Shown here: positions 35,736 to 49,017 of the stretch, piece after piece | Layout: the number at the start of each line of letters is the position of its first letter | Position numbering within the stretch: the stretch's first letter is position 1 | NCBI GenBank assembly: GCA_936440205.1 | Contig: OW387138.1 | Span: 52,591,526 to 52,655,525 of the forward strand | DNA length: 64,000 nucleotides | Source: Lepidonotus clava | Lineage: Eukaryota; Annelida; Polychaeta; Phyllodocida; Polynoidae | Direction: 5' to 3' | Program-made: the position numbers and the translations under genes | The notes under the pieces: generated by a model | What the model was told of the DNA's origin: nothing | The model's database searches: none | What the model saw: the letters and a program-made list of their open reading frames with translations, nothing else

Positions 35736-37096
35736 GGGGGGGGGAGGAGTAATTCAAGAAAGGAATCGATTACAACATGAATGCAATTTTTTAGGTCAAC
35801 AGGGTCGAATAATGGGGATATCGATTGTGCAGGGAAAATCGGGACACTTGGCAGACCGTGGTCTGGGTCTAGAGACGCCGAGTGACTGCTTGGCGTCTTT
35901 GCCCAAATGGCTGGCGTCATATTTATAAAAAATGTCACCTTTCTGACGATCCACATTAGTATTTGATCACGTTCCGAGGTGGAATTAGTGATGCTAGTGG
36001 TGCTCTGTATCCTATTCCATCCTAAGATGTACAAACATGGGGGTGACAATGACCATAAATGTTTGAAACGTGTGATTGACATAGAGAGGTTTCATACTCA
36101 CGCGTTAGCTTCCGCCATTTTGATTTTGCAATCTGATCATGTGACCTGACGGTGGCTTAGGTCCCGCCCTAGTAAAATTTTGTCTTTTTGTTAAAAACAA
36201 ATCCAAGGGCAAACTTTATTACATTCTAAACATCAATTACGAAGGGATCTGGAAAGTAACTGAAACTGTGGTGCTGTAGGGGCAAAGGACTGTACTAATA
36301 ATTTAGATTTACTGGAAGAGATGATATATATAAAAAAATGTCGCCCGCGTACCTGAATTTGATGACGTAGATGTGTTCTTCTCTCTTCTCTCCACTAAGA
36401 AAGTCTCCACTGCCAGAGGCGGATCCAGAGTTAACGTTTCAAAAAGGGTATGGCTCATGCTGTGCTGGGCATTCGGCAATGCGCAATCGCTTGCAGTCGC
36501 GGATTATCGTCTATATTACTTAAATACCTATATTTAACCATGTTAATCATAATTTACTAATATTAAGGTCATATTTTGTTTGAAATGCCATTTCAATTTG
36601 TTAAGATAAATAAATATTAAAGGGTTCCTTGCACAAACATTTTCAAAAGATTTTTTTTTATTCAATTAGTTTATCGTTGGTATTCTTAAAATTGTTCAAA
36701 AGAGAAGAATTGGAAAATAACAAAGTATTAATAAAAGTTAAAGCCTGCGCGCAACCCCCTAAATCTGCCACTGACTACAGTGTCCAGGTGCGGACCCAGG
36801 AATTTGTAGGGGGGGGGGGACAAAAACATAATTTTTCACACAAATCCTGCAGAAAAATCCCGTACTTATTTCGATTAAATGTATAACATTTAAGTTACGC
36901 TGGTGCTTTGCCGAAAACCGGTCGAAACCGATATTTGACCAACATCGTTGTAAACAAATGATAGTAAAAAAAAACCCAGAACATTCACTGATTGGATGTA
37001 ACTCGTGTTGTACCATAACTGATATGACTAAAGTTTATACATGCAGTGACATAACAATAATGTAGTAGTATTGGATAACAGCATTACTTAACTGTT
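35736..37096. other. Stretch with element ends but no gene
   Basis: Element ends of the same type appear at 36,415 (gaggcggatccag) and 36,785 (aggtgcggacccaggaatttg plus a G-run). The frames in this region are short and low in information. Confidence 0.4.
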
Positions 37097-40000
37097 CAGG
37101 GGTGGGCACATTTTTTCTTTATGTCGCACATATTGATTACCCTGTCGCACCACAGAGACCATTCACTTACAGGGGTCTTAAAAGGTCTTTTAAAGTCTTC
37201 TTTTGGTTCCGGTCCCCAATTTATAAAGCTATTAGAAAGGTCTTAGTTTTAGTCCAGACGTCTTAGAAATGTCTTATTTTTTGTCAGTCTCAATTTATTA
37301 TAAGATGAAATTTTCCTCCTGTTATTATCATATTTACCTCTTTATAGTAGAATGTTCAAATGATTAAAAACATAAACAGAAAAGTTAAAAAAATCAATCA
37401 TGAAAAGGTGTTATTTTTGTACCCGACAAGGTATTATAAAGCACTTATTTAGGTATTATTTTGATTTCTGAAAAAGCATGGGCACCCTGACTTAATACCC
37501 TCGCCCTAACCTTTCAAAACAATGATATATAAAAGAAATAGGCATATTATGTCTCGAAATGGAGTTGGTGCATTATTTTCTATCACTGTTTGCTAGTGTT
37601 AGAATCTTTAATTCATAAAAATTTTAACCTGAGGCTAAAGAATTGTTAAAAGTAAGTGAATGCGACCAGGGCCGGTTCCAGGATTTATAATGAGGGGGGG
37701 GGGGACAGATGTAAAGGTAACCTCTCATTCATGCAATCTTAGGCATTCTGAGGTACTTTAGTGACTACAAAATGGATGTTATTTGTTCCTCAATAGCTAT
37801 TCTTCTTGGGAATGGCCCCTCTCCTTCTAGGGGGTGGGGTATGGGGGTCCCAGGATGGGGGTCTGCACTGAGGTACAGTGCAAGAAAAACTAGAATAGTA
37901 TATAATAAAATATTGTAAACTCGTTTGTATTGGCAAGAATATTATAGTGGAACTTGTAACGCTGATAAGTGTGCTAAACGCCAGGCGGCGACATCGTTTA
38001 GTGGCATAGTTAAAGTATGTGGAGAGCGGTAAGGCCCCCAGGCGTAGGGACTGCAGCCGGGCTGAGGCACGTCCTGCAGGTACGCACAGGTACGATGAAT
38101 GACGACGGAGACCTGTAAGGGTACGTTATGGATCGTCACATCTAACCAAAAGATGCTAAGAACAGCAGGCCTTTCCGTCAACATTAGTTTATATGATAGC
38201 TAGAAATAGAATTAGTTTATGTAAGTAAGAATGGGCAGTATGAGAGATAAGTAAGACTTCATTAAGTAATAGTGTAAATGAGCATAGCGACAAGCCTTTT
38301 GGCTGTCGCTATATAAGTGGTATGAGACTTGAGACAGACGAGCAGACCAAGAAAGAGTTCGAACAGAACACATGGAGCAATAGCCAGACATACAGATCAC
38401 ACGGGTAGTGTTAAGGATGGTAGTAACCACAATGGAGAGATAAGTAAGACATCATTAAGTAATTGTGTAAATGAGTATAGCGACAAGCGTTTTGGCTGTC
38501 GCTATATAAGCGGTATGAGACTTGAGACAGACGAGCAGACGAAGATAGAGTTCGATCAGAACACATGGAGCAATAGTCTGACATACGGATCACACGGGTA
38601 GTGTTCAGATGGTAGTAACCACAATGATTAGGTGATAGTAAGGATTGGGACAGCTTAGGCTTAGCCTTACGGGCTACGTGCTGGAAGTGACGGAGATTCT
38701 ACCAATGGTCTCCATTACCGGTAGACGAGAGGTGACTCTCTCAACAGTGTAAGAGCGTATATACCTTGCGAAAGGGGAAGCTTGACCAAAGGCTATACCT
38801 GGTTGGATTGTAACTGATGTGTTTGAATTGTGACAGGAAAGGAAGAAATGTATGGATGGAGAATTGTATACTTGTACCTTCGGAATATTATCATGAATGT
38901 AATAAACTGACCTCTTGCCAAGCGCGTGTTCTTTGTATAGGATTGAGCCCCTTGACTTAGAATCTCTACCACCAAGAATTGAACTTTGATCCAGGATAAC
39001 ATCTATCTGGAAGAAGCAAGCAACTTCAACAAATAATCACTAAGAACTCCCCATTATCTTAGTATAACACATTTTATTAACATATCCAAGTAAAACGAAA
39101 GAGCTACGATAAGCGATATAATATCACGCAGTCGAATAATAAATAGACGAATCAGCACAGGATATGAATAAGTACGAACTTTAATAGGATACTCCCCGAT
39201 AAATAAACGAACATCAAAATATAACCACCCAGCTCAGGTCCACTCCAGGAAAATTTCAAGAAGAAAACCTCTTGTTCATGTAATTTGAGGCACTCCAAGG
39301 TACTTTAGTGACCTTACAGGATGATCTTTTTTCCCCAATATTTATATGGATTCTTCCAGGGAATGACCGAAAGGCCCTCCCATTGGACGGTATGGGGTTA
39401 CATCCCCAGGAAAATTTTGAAAAGATAACCTATCATTCATGCAATCTGAAGCCCCCAACAGCCCAAAGTTTTAGGGTCATTTTAGGGAAGTTCTGCAGGC
39501 CCGTAACTAAGGGGAGGGGGGGGGGTGGGCGTGGGGGGGGGTGGGCGTGGCCCCCCCCCCTACACACACACACAAAGGACATTTTTCCAAAAGTTCCACC
39601 TTCCCTTCCAAAATCTAATATAAAAACCCCTAGAAATAGTAGGAAAATATTTAAAAGTTCCTCTTTTTACTGCTCGCCAACCCCCTTTTTAAAATATATA
39701 GCAACATTTTCAGGAATTTTACATTAAAGACTTTGGCCCAAAAAAGGCCCAAAAAAGGAGGGGGGCGTGTGCCTGGCAAGCCCTACCCCCTAAATCCACA
39801 TCTATGTACATTAGGTCTACTTAGGCTTTTGTACAAAATCTTGGAAACAAAATATCCATGCCTGGATGTGGATAGTAATCCACGTCAAGAGGTGGATTTC
39901 AGGATTTTGTTGGAAACAGAAAATCGACATTTAGCCCTGTAGGTGCGCACTATGATATGTATTACTTTTCTATTTCACTGAGTGTAAGGTGCAAAAAGAT

Positions 40001-40204
40001 TATACCATGGTTTAGTTTACCTCATATTCATAAGGAAAGACTGACGATTTCCTTGATTTATCACTACTTTTGGGTTGTACTGCTTGTAGCAGGCTTTTGG
40101 TTATAAATCTATCAATTATTACTTTTAGTTAAAAACCTCCTGTCGCACAATTTGAAGTCTCTGTCGCATTTTTGTGCGACAATGCGACAGGATGCCCACC
40201 CCTG
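37097..40204. mobile_element. hAT-like non-autonomous element with nested solo LTR
   Basis: The left end caggggtgggcac and the right end gatgcccacccctg form hAT-type terminal inverted repeats, with further tgtcgcac blocks just inside both ends. The 8-bp flanks (taactgtt and ccagtgtt) agree at 5 of 8 positions, a weak target duplication. No transposase frame is seen. Inside, three related blocks (37,700, 39,265 and 39,435, each with aacct.t.attcatg.aat) form a degenerate repeat, interrupted by the solo LTR at 37,864-39,236. Confidence 0.55.
37864..39236 (+). mobile_element. Solo LTR, family L, copy 1
   Basis: It starts TGCACTGAGG and ends CCCAGCTCA (TG...CA), flanked by the 4-bp duplication ggtc (37,860-37,863 and 39,237-39,240). 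It has promoter-like ctatataag (38,310 and 38,503) and a polyadenylation signal aataaa (about 38,899). A unit of about 175 bp (38,255-38,425 / 38,435-38,610) is duplicated inside, including the TATA box. No internal region is left, so this is a fossil solo LTR. The second family member is the minus-strand copy at 46,164-51,918. Confidence 0.75.
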
Positions 40205-40679
40205 CCAGTGTTAATTCATTTTTCTTCTACTTCACTTTTATATCTAAGCCAGCAAATTGTAAGGCTGGCGGTTCCTGGAAGATGGGCTTTGGAACCCGAA
40301 GGACTGTATGATGATTCTAAGTTCAAAAAAAAAGAAGAAAGAATTAGATAGGTTTTGCGTACTCGAGCTCTTTGATGTTTGTTTGTTTCATAGAGTCCAG
40401 GCTAATAAGGTGTCTCCATCGTGAACGGGACGATCTGAATGTACAATTTCCAACCCGGCTTTATTTAAGTTCTTGGTGCGTATAAGAATACTTATATGGA
40501 AGTAAGATGTATGAAAAGGATTGTATGGTTTAAATTTATCACTTAGAACATTCTTATATTGCAAGTATTGTTTGGGTATACGTAGAGATTCAACGTTAGG
40601 CGACAGACTAATATTGCCATATTGGCCACCAGGGCCCGGTCCACAAAGCCTGCAGAAAATATTATGAACAAGTATTTAT
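40205..40679. other. Stretch without a gene
   Basis: AT-rich non-coding DNA between the hAT-like right end and the B-exon relic. Nothing recognised. Confidence 0.4.
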
Positions 40680-40960
40680 AAGTGTCATTGCAAAACTTTG
40701 AGTACTACAGTTTCTTAAACAAAAGTAAATACAATCGAGTGGCTACTGTTATAAGAATGCCCCACTGTGCCCCGCCCACAGAGCCTGTTATTGAAAGAAC
40801 CATCCCCGACCACGAAGCGTATGCAGAGGCCTTATCAGCATTATGTAATAACCCTCCAACGCTGAGCCTGCTCCAACACGTTCCTTTGTCCAGCCTCCAC
40901 TTAAGCGTGACTGCTGACCTTAATTTGTTGGAGAAGACTCTATTAAGTTCTTCTTTTTGA
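40680..40960 (+). pseudogene. Relic of a B-type final exon
   Basis: A 92-residue frame ends in a helix-like Leu-rich stretch. Its second half matches the worn segment at 29,033-29,165 downstream of B copy 2. I infer that it is a terminal exon of a B-type gene, now isolated. A possible acceptor (gcccacag) lies at about 40,780. Confidence 0.35.
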
Positions 40961-41589
40961 GGAGATTATGCGGGCCACATATACATATACCTCATGCACA
41001 AGGACAAAGTGCCCAGAAATATATAGTGCATTCAAGACCCTTAAAAACATGTACGTTTTTTTTCAAAAGTGTTGTATAGTTTATTAGTTGGGCATTGTTT
41101 GTTTCGCAAGAATATTAATGTGGAAAGAGATTCGAAGATGGATATATAAATTCAGCAGACTATACATGTACAGTAAAACATTTCGTGTTCCGTAATTCAG
41201 TACCGATGAAATAAATATGGAAATGTTGCAATTGTGAGTTTATTGGCGTATTTTCCTGCAAGTGCCCATGCAATAAATTACAAATTAACAGTGGTAAAAC
41301 TGATCTAAGACCCAGTTGACCCGATTTGAAAATAAGGTTATTTATTGTCTGAAAAATAAATCATGCATATCTAAAGAACAATCCTGAGTTTGGTTTTATG
41401 TCGGCTGAAAGCTTTTTCAGATCGTCGAAAATTTCAGTATCCTATCTCAGTACGGTCGTGTTTTTCTTGTCTAAAAATGAGTTTTATATGGTTTTATTTA
41501 ATAAATGTCATGATTTTCCGTTGAAAAGACGTTGTCCTTCATGTGATAGCCATTCAGACTTTGCAGTTGTTACAGGAACATGCGCCATA

Positions 41590-41730
41590 CTCTACAGTAC
41601 TATACCCCTTTCAAGTAGAAACTGGAAAAGGAGAAAGCCGAGGGTGGGACTTCATATGAGGAGTCCCATTGCACAGATGGATTTCCAAAACATTTTGTTC
41701 ACACTTTTTGTCAGAACTTGTAAAGGAAAG
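41590..41730 (-). repeat. Interspersed repeat P, copy 2
   Basis: The reverse complement of 21,855-21,990. The overlapping frame at 41,398-41,889 is probably accidental. Confidence 0.5.
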
Positions 41731-41805
41731 GGGGGGTTGGAAAGCAGTAAAGTGTGGACCTTTCCATTTTTTCTTGCTAACTTTAGGGGCGTCTACATGA
41801 CATTT

Positions 41806-41957
41806 GTGACCCGTTTTGGCGAATCAGGTCAGAAGTCGCAACGAGTCGGATGTCGGCTGTTACTACTCATTTTAAGGCTAAGAATCTGAATTTTCTGATG
41901 GGATAGGTCTCTAAAAATGGACCCCGTGCGACATCCGACTCAATTCGCCAAAACGGT
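41806..41957. repeat. Inverted repeat
   Basis: ccgttttggcgaat and gagtcggatgtcg on the left pair with cgacatccgactc and attcgccaaaacgg on the right. The left arm carries about 15 extra bases. It could fold into a long hairpin or be the core of a small TIR element. Confidence 0.7.
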
Positions 41958-42176
41958 TCACATTTTGGAAAGGGAGGTGGACATTATTAGAAAATAAAAC
42001 TAAAATGTGGAACTTTTCCATACTTTCCTACAAATTGAGCGGGTTCTACATAACATTTTGGAAGATCAGGTGCCCTTTGCTTGGAAAAAGCGACTACCAA
42101 TGAGCATAAGAGGGACTGGTCCATGATCAGAGGGCAGGAGATATAGACTGCTTACCATTTAAAGTTTTATAAGAGG

Positions 42177-42341
42177 CACAGTGCTCCCATGAAAGCACTT
42201 TGCACACACTGAGCGTGAGTAAAGGCGCACCAGTCTAACTTGCGCTAACCGCTACGCACAGTAGGAGAAGTTACATAAATGCCCAAAAAACATAGCTGAG
42301 CTTGGCTAAAACTTTGCACGTGTTGAGAGAAGGGAGCACTG
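42177..42341. repeat. Small MITE-like inverted-repeat element
   Basis: Ends gcacagtgctccc and gggagcactgtgc form a 13-bp perfect terminal inverted repeat about 160 bp apart. No coding content and no clear target duplication. Confidence 0.5.
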
Positions 42342-42711
42342 TGCTTTATTGGCGTGATGGGACTGTGCATTTGGGGCGTGAATTAGGTTTATGCAATACG
42401 GGACAGGGGTACAAAATAAGGTTATTACCAAACAGTGCGTTGGTCATACTATGACTATTTCATGATTTTGGCGAAGAAAGACTGGCATGGACTGTGCCCG
42501 ACTTACATAATGTGCTGTTGCGCAGCAAATATCGAAAACGACACAAGGCTCAGTTTTTCCTGTGATAAGTATGCCAAACTGTCAGACGGCCTCCATCTAT
42601 CAGATTTATTAAAAATGAAATGGGCAGAATTGTTTGTTCGTGCAGTCTACACTAACCTGGATATCTATTATACAAGGATATAGGCTGCCCTCTCAACCAG
42701 AATTGATTAAA

Positions 42712-43192
42712 ACCCACTTGGGTGTCGTAATCAGTTTTCAATGAACTATTACTACAGCAGAATTATCTTTATAATATATTACAAATTTCACTCATAAATA
42801 CCCACTTGGGTGATGAGTTTACGAATTAGATTGACTTACATAGTTTTCTACCCACTTGGGTCATGAACTCTTATTAGATATATCATCAAATATCATACCC
42901 ACTTGGGTGCATACATAAATACTATTAGAAATATCAATATAGATGCAATTATATACGATCAACTGATATAGTATCAATTATACCCACTTGGGTGAAAAAA
43001 TATCATAGACAATTTAAATCCGTTCCTCGATTCTTAAGGCCCAATTGGGCGAACACTACCTTAAATACACTCAATATCTACTGATGGATTATGAAAATAT
43101 ACTACTAACTTGGTTTCCTAAATATATGATTACGATCAAACATAATCTTTATGTAATCTCTGTATATTTATCGATCTAATACCCACTTGGGT
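42712..43192. repeat. Array of palindromes ACCCACTTGGGT
   Basis: Six exact copies start at 42,712, 42,800, 42,850, 42,897, 42,982 and 43,181. A seventh, GCCCAATTGGGC (43,039), has changed bases but is a perfect palindrome. Spacings are irregular (47-142 bp) and the DNA between is AT-rich and unrelated. The array sits just upstream of the LINE endonuclease frame and may be part of its 5' region or a cluster of dimeric protein sites. Confidence 0.85.
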
Positions 43193-44079
43193 GGGATGGA
43201 TTAACACTATAATGATGCTACATATAAGGATCTCTTCACAATCTGTCACTTGATGTATCAAATGTATCCAGCAGGCATTAAACTGCCACTAGCTGCATGC
43301 ATTGAATTATTGAGCAAAATATGGACAGATATGATTAATGTGGGGAAGGGATTATATCCAACATTACCAATACTATTAAATCAATAGCTTTGAAGACTAA
43401 ATTCCAAGAGCATAAAGGTATTCACATTGTGCATTTGAATATACGTAGTTTAAATAGTAATTTTAATTTACTAAAATTATTTCTAGCAAACAATACAATA
43501 CATTGCCTATCTTTATCAGAAACCTGGCTACACGTAGAGCTTCCCAGCAATCTTTATGACATACCAGGATATAGCCTAGTACGTTGTGATAGGACACATG
43601 CAAGAACAAAAAAAGGTGGTGGCCTTGCCTGTTATGTTGTCAATAATAACGACGGATTTATTATTGATGAGCAAACTCTTAAATATATGAACATTTCTTC
43701 CTTAGATTTAAAAGTTCAATATATTTTACTAATTTTTAAGCATATGAAAAATATAATTATCTGTAATACATATCGGCCCCCTTCAGGTAATGTGGATAAT
43801 GCTTTAAAGATACTGAATGATAATATGACAAGTATTATGGAGCACTACCCACATCATGAAATATATCAATTAGGTGATTTTAATATAGATTTAAAGATAA
43901 GAACAATGGATACTAGGAAAATCATCAACTCAATGGCAGACTTTGGTCTTAAATTGTTGATTACTGACATAACTAGACAAACAATAGATACTGCCACTAT
44001 AATAGACCAAATTTTTACCAACTCGAGTAATAACCTAGTTTCTGGTGTCATTGATGTTAATATCAATGATCACAATATT

Positions 44080-44320
44080 TTTTTTTTTTTTTGATTGGAT
44101 TTTTATCCAGGCTGAGTTCACTTTATTAAATGTTCTTCCACTGCAGTCCTGTGGACCATTTGGGTCCTGTGGACCATTTGGGCACAATTCCATGCAGGGG
44201 TCATCCAAATGTCCTTTTACCAGGCTGCACCTCATGGGACTCGAACCCATGGGGTGTCAATGCCAACGAGTGGTACCAACGCCTCTGCGACGCTGGCCAC
44301 CCCGACCCCTATGATTTTTG
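44080..44320 (-). mobile_element. tRNA-derived SINE inside the LINE
   Basis: Read on the - strand: a tRNA head with an A-box-like gtggccagcg, a B box gggttcgagtccc (near 44,238-44,250), a unique body, a repeated atggtccacaggacccaa unit, and a poly-A tail (the T-run at 44,080-44,093). The head resembles a leucine- or serine-type tRNA. It interrupts the LINE frame; the LINE reading resumes after it. Confidence 0.7.
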
Positions 44321-44639
44321 TAACCAAAATTCATAATAAAAAGGTAAAGGAAACACTCAAATTTCAAGGTCGTTCATATATAAACTACTCCTTTCAGTTA
44401 TTGGAAGAAAATCTTAACCTTGTGGACTGGGAACCTTTTTTCAACTTAAATGACCCTAACGATCTTTGGGATTTCCTGTATAAATCCCTGAAAGCTATTC
44501 TGGATAAATTATGCCCTATAAAAAGTTTTAATATCAAACAACTTAAAGATCCATGGGTATCTGATGAAATTCTACAACTAATAGTTTTTACAGTACGGAT
44601 GATACAGTACTGTGTTCGAGAAATCAAAATATGTTATTG

Positions 44640-45150
44640 AACGTTATTGGTTGTTTTGGTGTTGATTATCATTTCCGTGCATTATCTGATATAACTAGTA
44701 CGGCTGGTATTGTCTTTAATGGGAGGGCTAGTCGAGTGGTGAGGGAGTCCACGGTATGGGTGCTTAATCCATAACATGAACAACGTCTGGCAGTGCGGTA
44801 AGTTTATTGGTGGTTATAGTGAAGCGTACAGCTGCTCGTGGAGGCAATGAATTTAAGGTATTACAGTTCAGTTTGAGGGAAGTAAGCTTCCTCCGTGGAG
44901 TCCGCTTGCTCTCGCCTCCAGCCGTCTCATAACGACGTAGTATAAGTCACCAGATGTCCCGTGATTGTATGGCTATCTAAAACCCCTTCCGAATCTCCCG
45001 ATTCATATGATCCAAGTGCTACTGTTCTCTCTCTCTTGACTCTCCTACACTCTCGCTTATAAAGTAGTCTAATATCGATTTTTCCCAGGGCCTCAGTGCT
45101 TGCGGGGAAGTGTGTCCCGATGATCATTGTCGTCAGGTATACCAACACTT
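44640..45150 (-). mobile_element. LTR-like insertion inside the LINE
   Basis: On the - strand it begins near TGTTGGTATACC (45,146). It has ctttataagcg (about 45,060) and aataaa (about 44,800), the order of an LTR promoter and polyadenylation signal. The ends and target duplication are not resolved. Fossil solo LTR is the likeliest reading. Confidence 0.35.
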
Positions 45151-47286
45151 ACCAGCGGCACTGGCCACTATATATATATATTTTCATAAACTAAGTAATT
45201 TGGAAGAATTTCTATCATGTATATTCATCTGGTGACTCTTACACTAATTCAGTAGGCATGCACAAAGCAATTGTTAACTTCTACCTTTGTGCATTATCAT
45301 GTGCTGCAAATCTTCAAAATGACCTAAATAATTTGACTACATGGTGTGATAACAACCATGTAACTATTAATGTTAAAAAAACCAAAAGCATGTATTTTGG
45401 TAGTCGTCAAATGATTAGGAACCTAGGTAACGATCTCCCTAATAAGACTATCAATAACATTGTATTATCTAACACATCTTCATATAGATATTTAGGAATA
45501 ACTTTGGACCCTTGGTTGTCTTATAACCAACATTTAGACAACTTGATTAAAATGCTAAATCATAAATTAGCTATCTTCTATAAAATTCGGTATCTATTAC
45601 CTACTGAAACTAGATATACTATTTATAAATCTTATATCCTTCATCATATTGATTATGGTGATATTTTTTATCATGGAGTAAATAAAACCAAAACGCAACT
45701 CATACAAAATAAGCAAAATAAAGTTCTACGTTTGTGTTCGAATAACTATAAAATTGAGAATGAAAATCAAATTCATATTGCTGCAAAAGTAAACCTTCTG
45801 GAGGATAGAATGGTGTGCCACATTTTAAATATTATGTATAAAAGGAAATGCAGTGGTGAAAATATTTACCAAAGGGAATTACCCATAAGAGCTTTTCAAG
45901 CACCACTATTTGAAATCAAAATTCCGAATACCACTATATATCAATATAGTGTTAAATACAGAGGCTCCACTCTCTGGAATGCACTACCAGTCCACGAGAG
46001 AAATATCCAATCATTGTCATGTTTTAACTATTCTCAAAAAAACAATATGCGCAAGAAATTACTCGAACTGTAATTCTAAGCAATTGGCTAAGTAAATATC
46101 AAATTGTTTGCCTTTATTTCCCTAACCTCCACATTGTATCATTATCAATTGTTACCATACCATTGAGCTAGACTGGTTGTTATTTGTCTTTGTTTATTTA
46201 TAGGGGAGTATCGTTATTAAAGTTCGTACTTGTTCATATCCCGTATTGATTCGTTTATTCATTATTTGCCTGCGTGATATTATATCGATTACCACTGATA
46301 TTTCATTTGATTGAAGATGTTAATAAAATGTGTTGTACTAAGATAATGGGGAGTTCTTAGTGATTAATCGTCGAGGCAACTAGCTTTATCCAGATAGATG
46401 TTATCCTGGATCATAGTTCAGTTCTTAGTGGTAGAGATTCTAAGTAAAGGGGCTCAATCCTATACAAAGAACACGCGCTTGGCAAGAGGTCAGTTTATTA
46501 CATTCATAATAATATTCCGAAGGTACAAGTATACAGTTCTCCATCCATACAGGTCTTTCCTTTCATTTCACAATTCTAACACATCAGTAACAATCCAACC
46601 AGGTATAGGTATGGTTAAGCTTCCCCTTTCACAAGGTTTATACACTCCAACACTGTTGAGAGAGTCACCTCTCGTCTACCGGTAATGGAGATCATTGGTA
46701 GGATCTCCGTCACATCCAACACTCAGTCCGTAAGGCTAAGCCTTAGCTGTCCCAATCCTTACTATCACCTAATCATTGTGGTTACTACCATCTGAACACT
46801 ACCCGTGTGATCCGTATGTCAGACTATTGCTCCATGTGTTCTGATCGAACTCTATCTTGGTCTGCTCGTCTGTCTCAAGTCTCATACCGCTTATATAGCG
46901 ACAGCCAAAACGCTTGTCGCTATACTCATTTACACTATTACTTAATGATGTCTTACTTATCTCTCATACTACCCATTCTTACTTACATAAACTAGTTCTA
47001 CTTCTTAGCTATTATATAAACTAATGTTGACAGCGAAGCCTGCTGTCCTCAGTATCTTTTAGCTAGATTTTCGACTCATAACGTACCCTTACAGGTCTCC
47101 ATCGTCATTCGTTGTACCTGTGTGTACCTGCAGGACGTGCGTCAGCCCGGCTGCAGTCCCTACGCCTGGGGACTTTGCCACTCTCCATATACTCTAACTA
47201 TGCCACAAAACGATGTCGCCGCCTGGCGTTTAGCACACGTATCAGCGTTACAAGTTTCACTATAATATTCTTGCCAATACATAAAC

Positions 47287-47437
47287 AAAACTAGACGAGT
47301 GTGTGGATACGGATGGCCGGATTACCCTTGGCGGGAAGTCGTATCAGTACGAGTCCGCAGGACGAGTACTGATACGACTTCCCGCCAAGGGTAATCCGGC
47401 CATCCATATCCACACACGAGTCGGGTTTTGTATTTAT
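47287..47437. repeat. Large palindrome (hairpin)
   Basis: Arms of about 65-70 bp (47,287-47,350 and 47,365-47,437) pair almost perfectly around a short centre (gtcc-gca-ggac). It lies exactly between the LTR remainder and the left terminal repeat of the recombinase element. It may be a palindromic MITE, or a terminal structure of that element. Confidence 0.85.
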
Positions 47438-49017
47438 TATACTTTCACGGAATTGTGATGCTTAATAATATATATAGAATAAGCTTTGAGCTTGTTTAAA
47501 GCATTTCATTCGAAAGATTTATTCGATCAGATCATTTCATTTGGAACTATATGCGCGTAGGACTACGTTTCTTGAAGGCGCAGAGGCGATTTGACCGACT
47601 TCACGCCGACTTCCGCCTCGCTGGTATTCTTACGCGCCTTGCCGCGAGTGATGCGGCTATGTTTTTGAAAATTATCGAACAATTTGGGCATTTCTATACT
47701 TAGTCGCCATTATACAGTCTAAGTGAGACATATTCCATAATTCTTTTTAATTATTAGCCTCTAGAATTATTCGACCAATGTATTTCATTTGGAACTATTT
47801 TCTGCGGAGGACCACAATTGACCGGAGTGATGCGGCTGAATGACCTACTTTCCGTTTGAACAAGCCGGCGGTTATGGCGCGAAGAGGCGAATTTGATCCT
47901 CCGGATTTCTTCATTTTACCCTGAAAATAGTGATTCAACGAGCTCATCCTGCTTGCAGCACGTGAATAACATACCCGGGATGTACGAGGACGTGTGAAAT
48001 GTACGTGTCATCCGCTAAATATGGAATTATTCGACCAAGAAGATTGGATATTTTACTCGCCAACATCGCGCGCCCGCCCCGCCATGCTTGCCGGTGCTTA
48101 CGCCGAGAAGCCACCTCTTTCACCCGCCAGAATTGCTTCAAAATATTACATATCTACGTGGAAAATGGTCTGTTTACGTGGAGAAGTACGTGGACCACAA
48201 CGTGGATCAAAGGCAGTGCGTGACATTATGGATTTATTGAATCCCAGCCTCCCGGCAACAGGGCCCGTCAACGGTGCTTGCCGCCCGGCAACAGTGACAG
48301 TGCGCCCGACCTTGCAGCTCGCCGAGGCCCCCTCTTCCACCCGTCAGAATTCCTTCAAAATATTACATATTTACGTGGAGAATGGATTATTTACGTGGAG
48401 AAGTACGTGGAGAACAACGTGTGTGCAAGTCAAATCTTGACATTCAGGATTTATTCAATTCTAACCACCCGGCAACAGGGCCGGCAACAGTGCAAGTACA
48501 GGCGACCTCCTCGGGTCAGGTCGGGTCGGGTCAAAGGTCAGCGCAACTTTCTGGATTCTTATATAGATTGAATTTTACAACTTCAAATCGGAGAAAACGT
48601 ACTAAAAAGTCCGATAAAGTACATTTTTTTGATGAAATACATGACATATGTACATCGCGAACAACATGGAATTATCTGTTTTACTTTAGAATATTTTAGA
48701 AGTTTGAAAAAATGACTTTGAAATTATTTTTACTATTATTTCATTTCAGGCCCTGCAACGGCACCCTTCAGTCCTGCAACGACGCGTTTACTCCCTGCAA
48801 CAGTGGCGGGGTCTAAGGTTAGTACAAGCTTCTCATATCTAATATAGATTGATATTTACAGGTTGAACTTGGAGAAAAGCCCCCGGACTCTAATACATAT
48901 CATCAAACTTGGATTATTTCTTAAACTTCGTCGAATTTCGCCCGGATTTCTCGGATTTGCCCGGATTTCGCCCGGATTTCAATTATTTTGATCTTTTTTT
49001 CAGATTTTGCCCGGATT

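Larger units (their letters stand above)
43344..46110 (+). mobile_element. Broken CR1/L2-like LINE
   Basis: 43,390-44,094 encodes most of an apurinic-type endonuclease with HLNIRSL, LSETWLH, YRPPSG and GDFNID. The linker continues at 44,330-44,590. The reverse-transcriptase core, including its YADD motif, is missing and replaced by about 600 bp of LTR-like DNA. 45,258-46,073 encodes the thumb/C-terminal part (TTWCDNNHVTINVKKTK, YRYLGITLD, STLWNALP). Besides the replaced core, a SINE splits the endonuclease-linker junction. It is non-functional and differs in sequence from the LINE at 56-61 kb. Confidence 0.8.
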
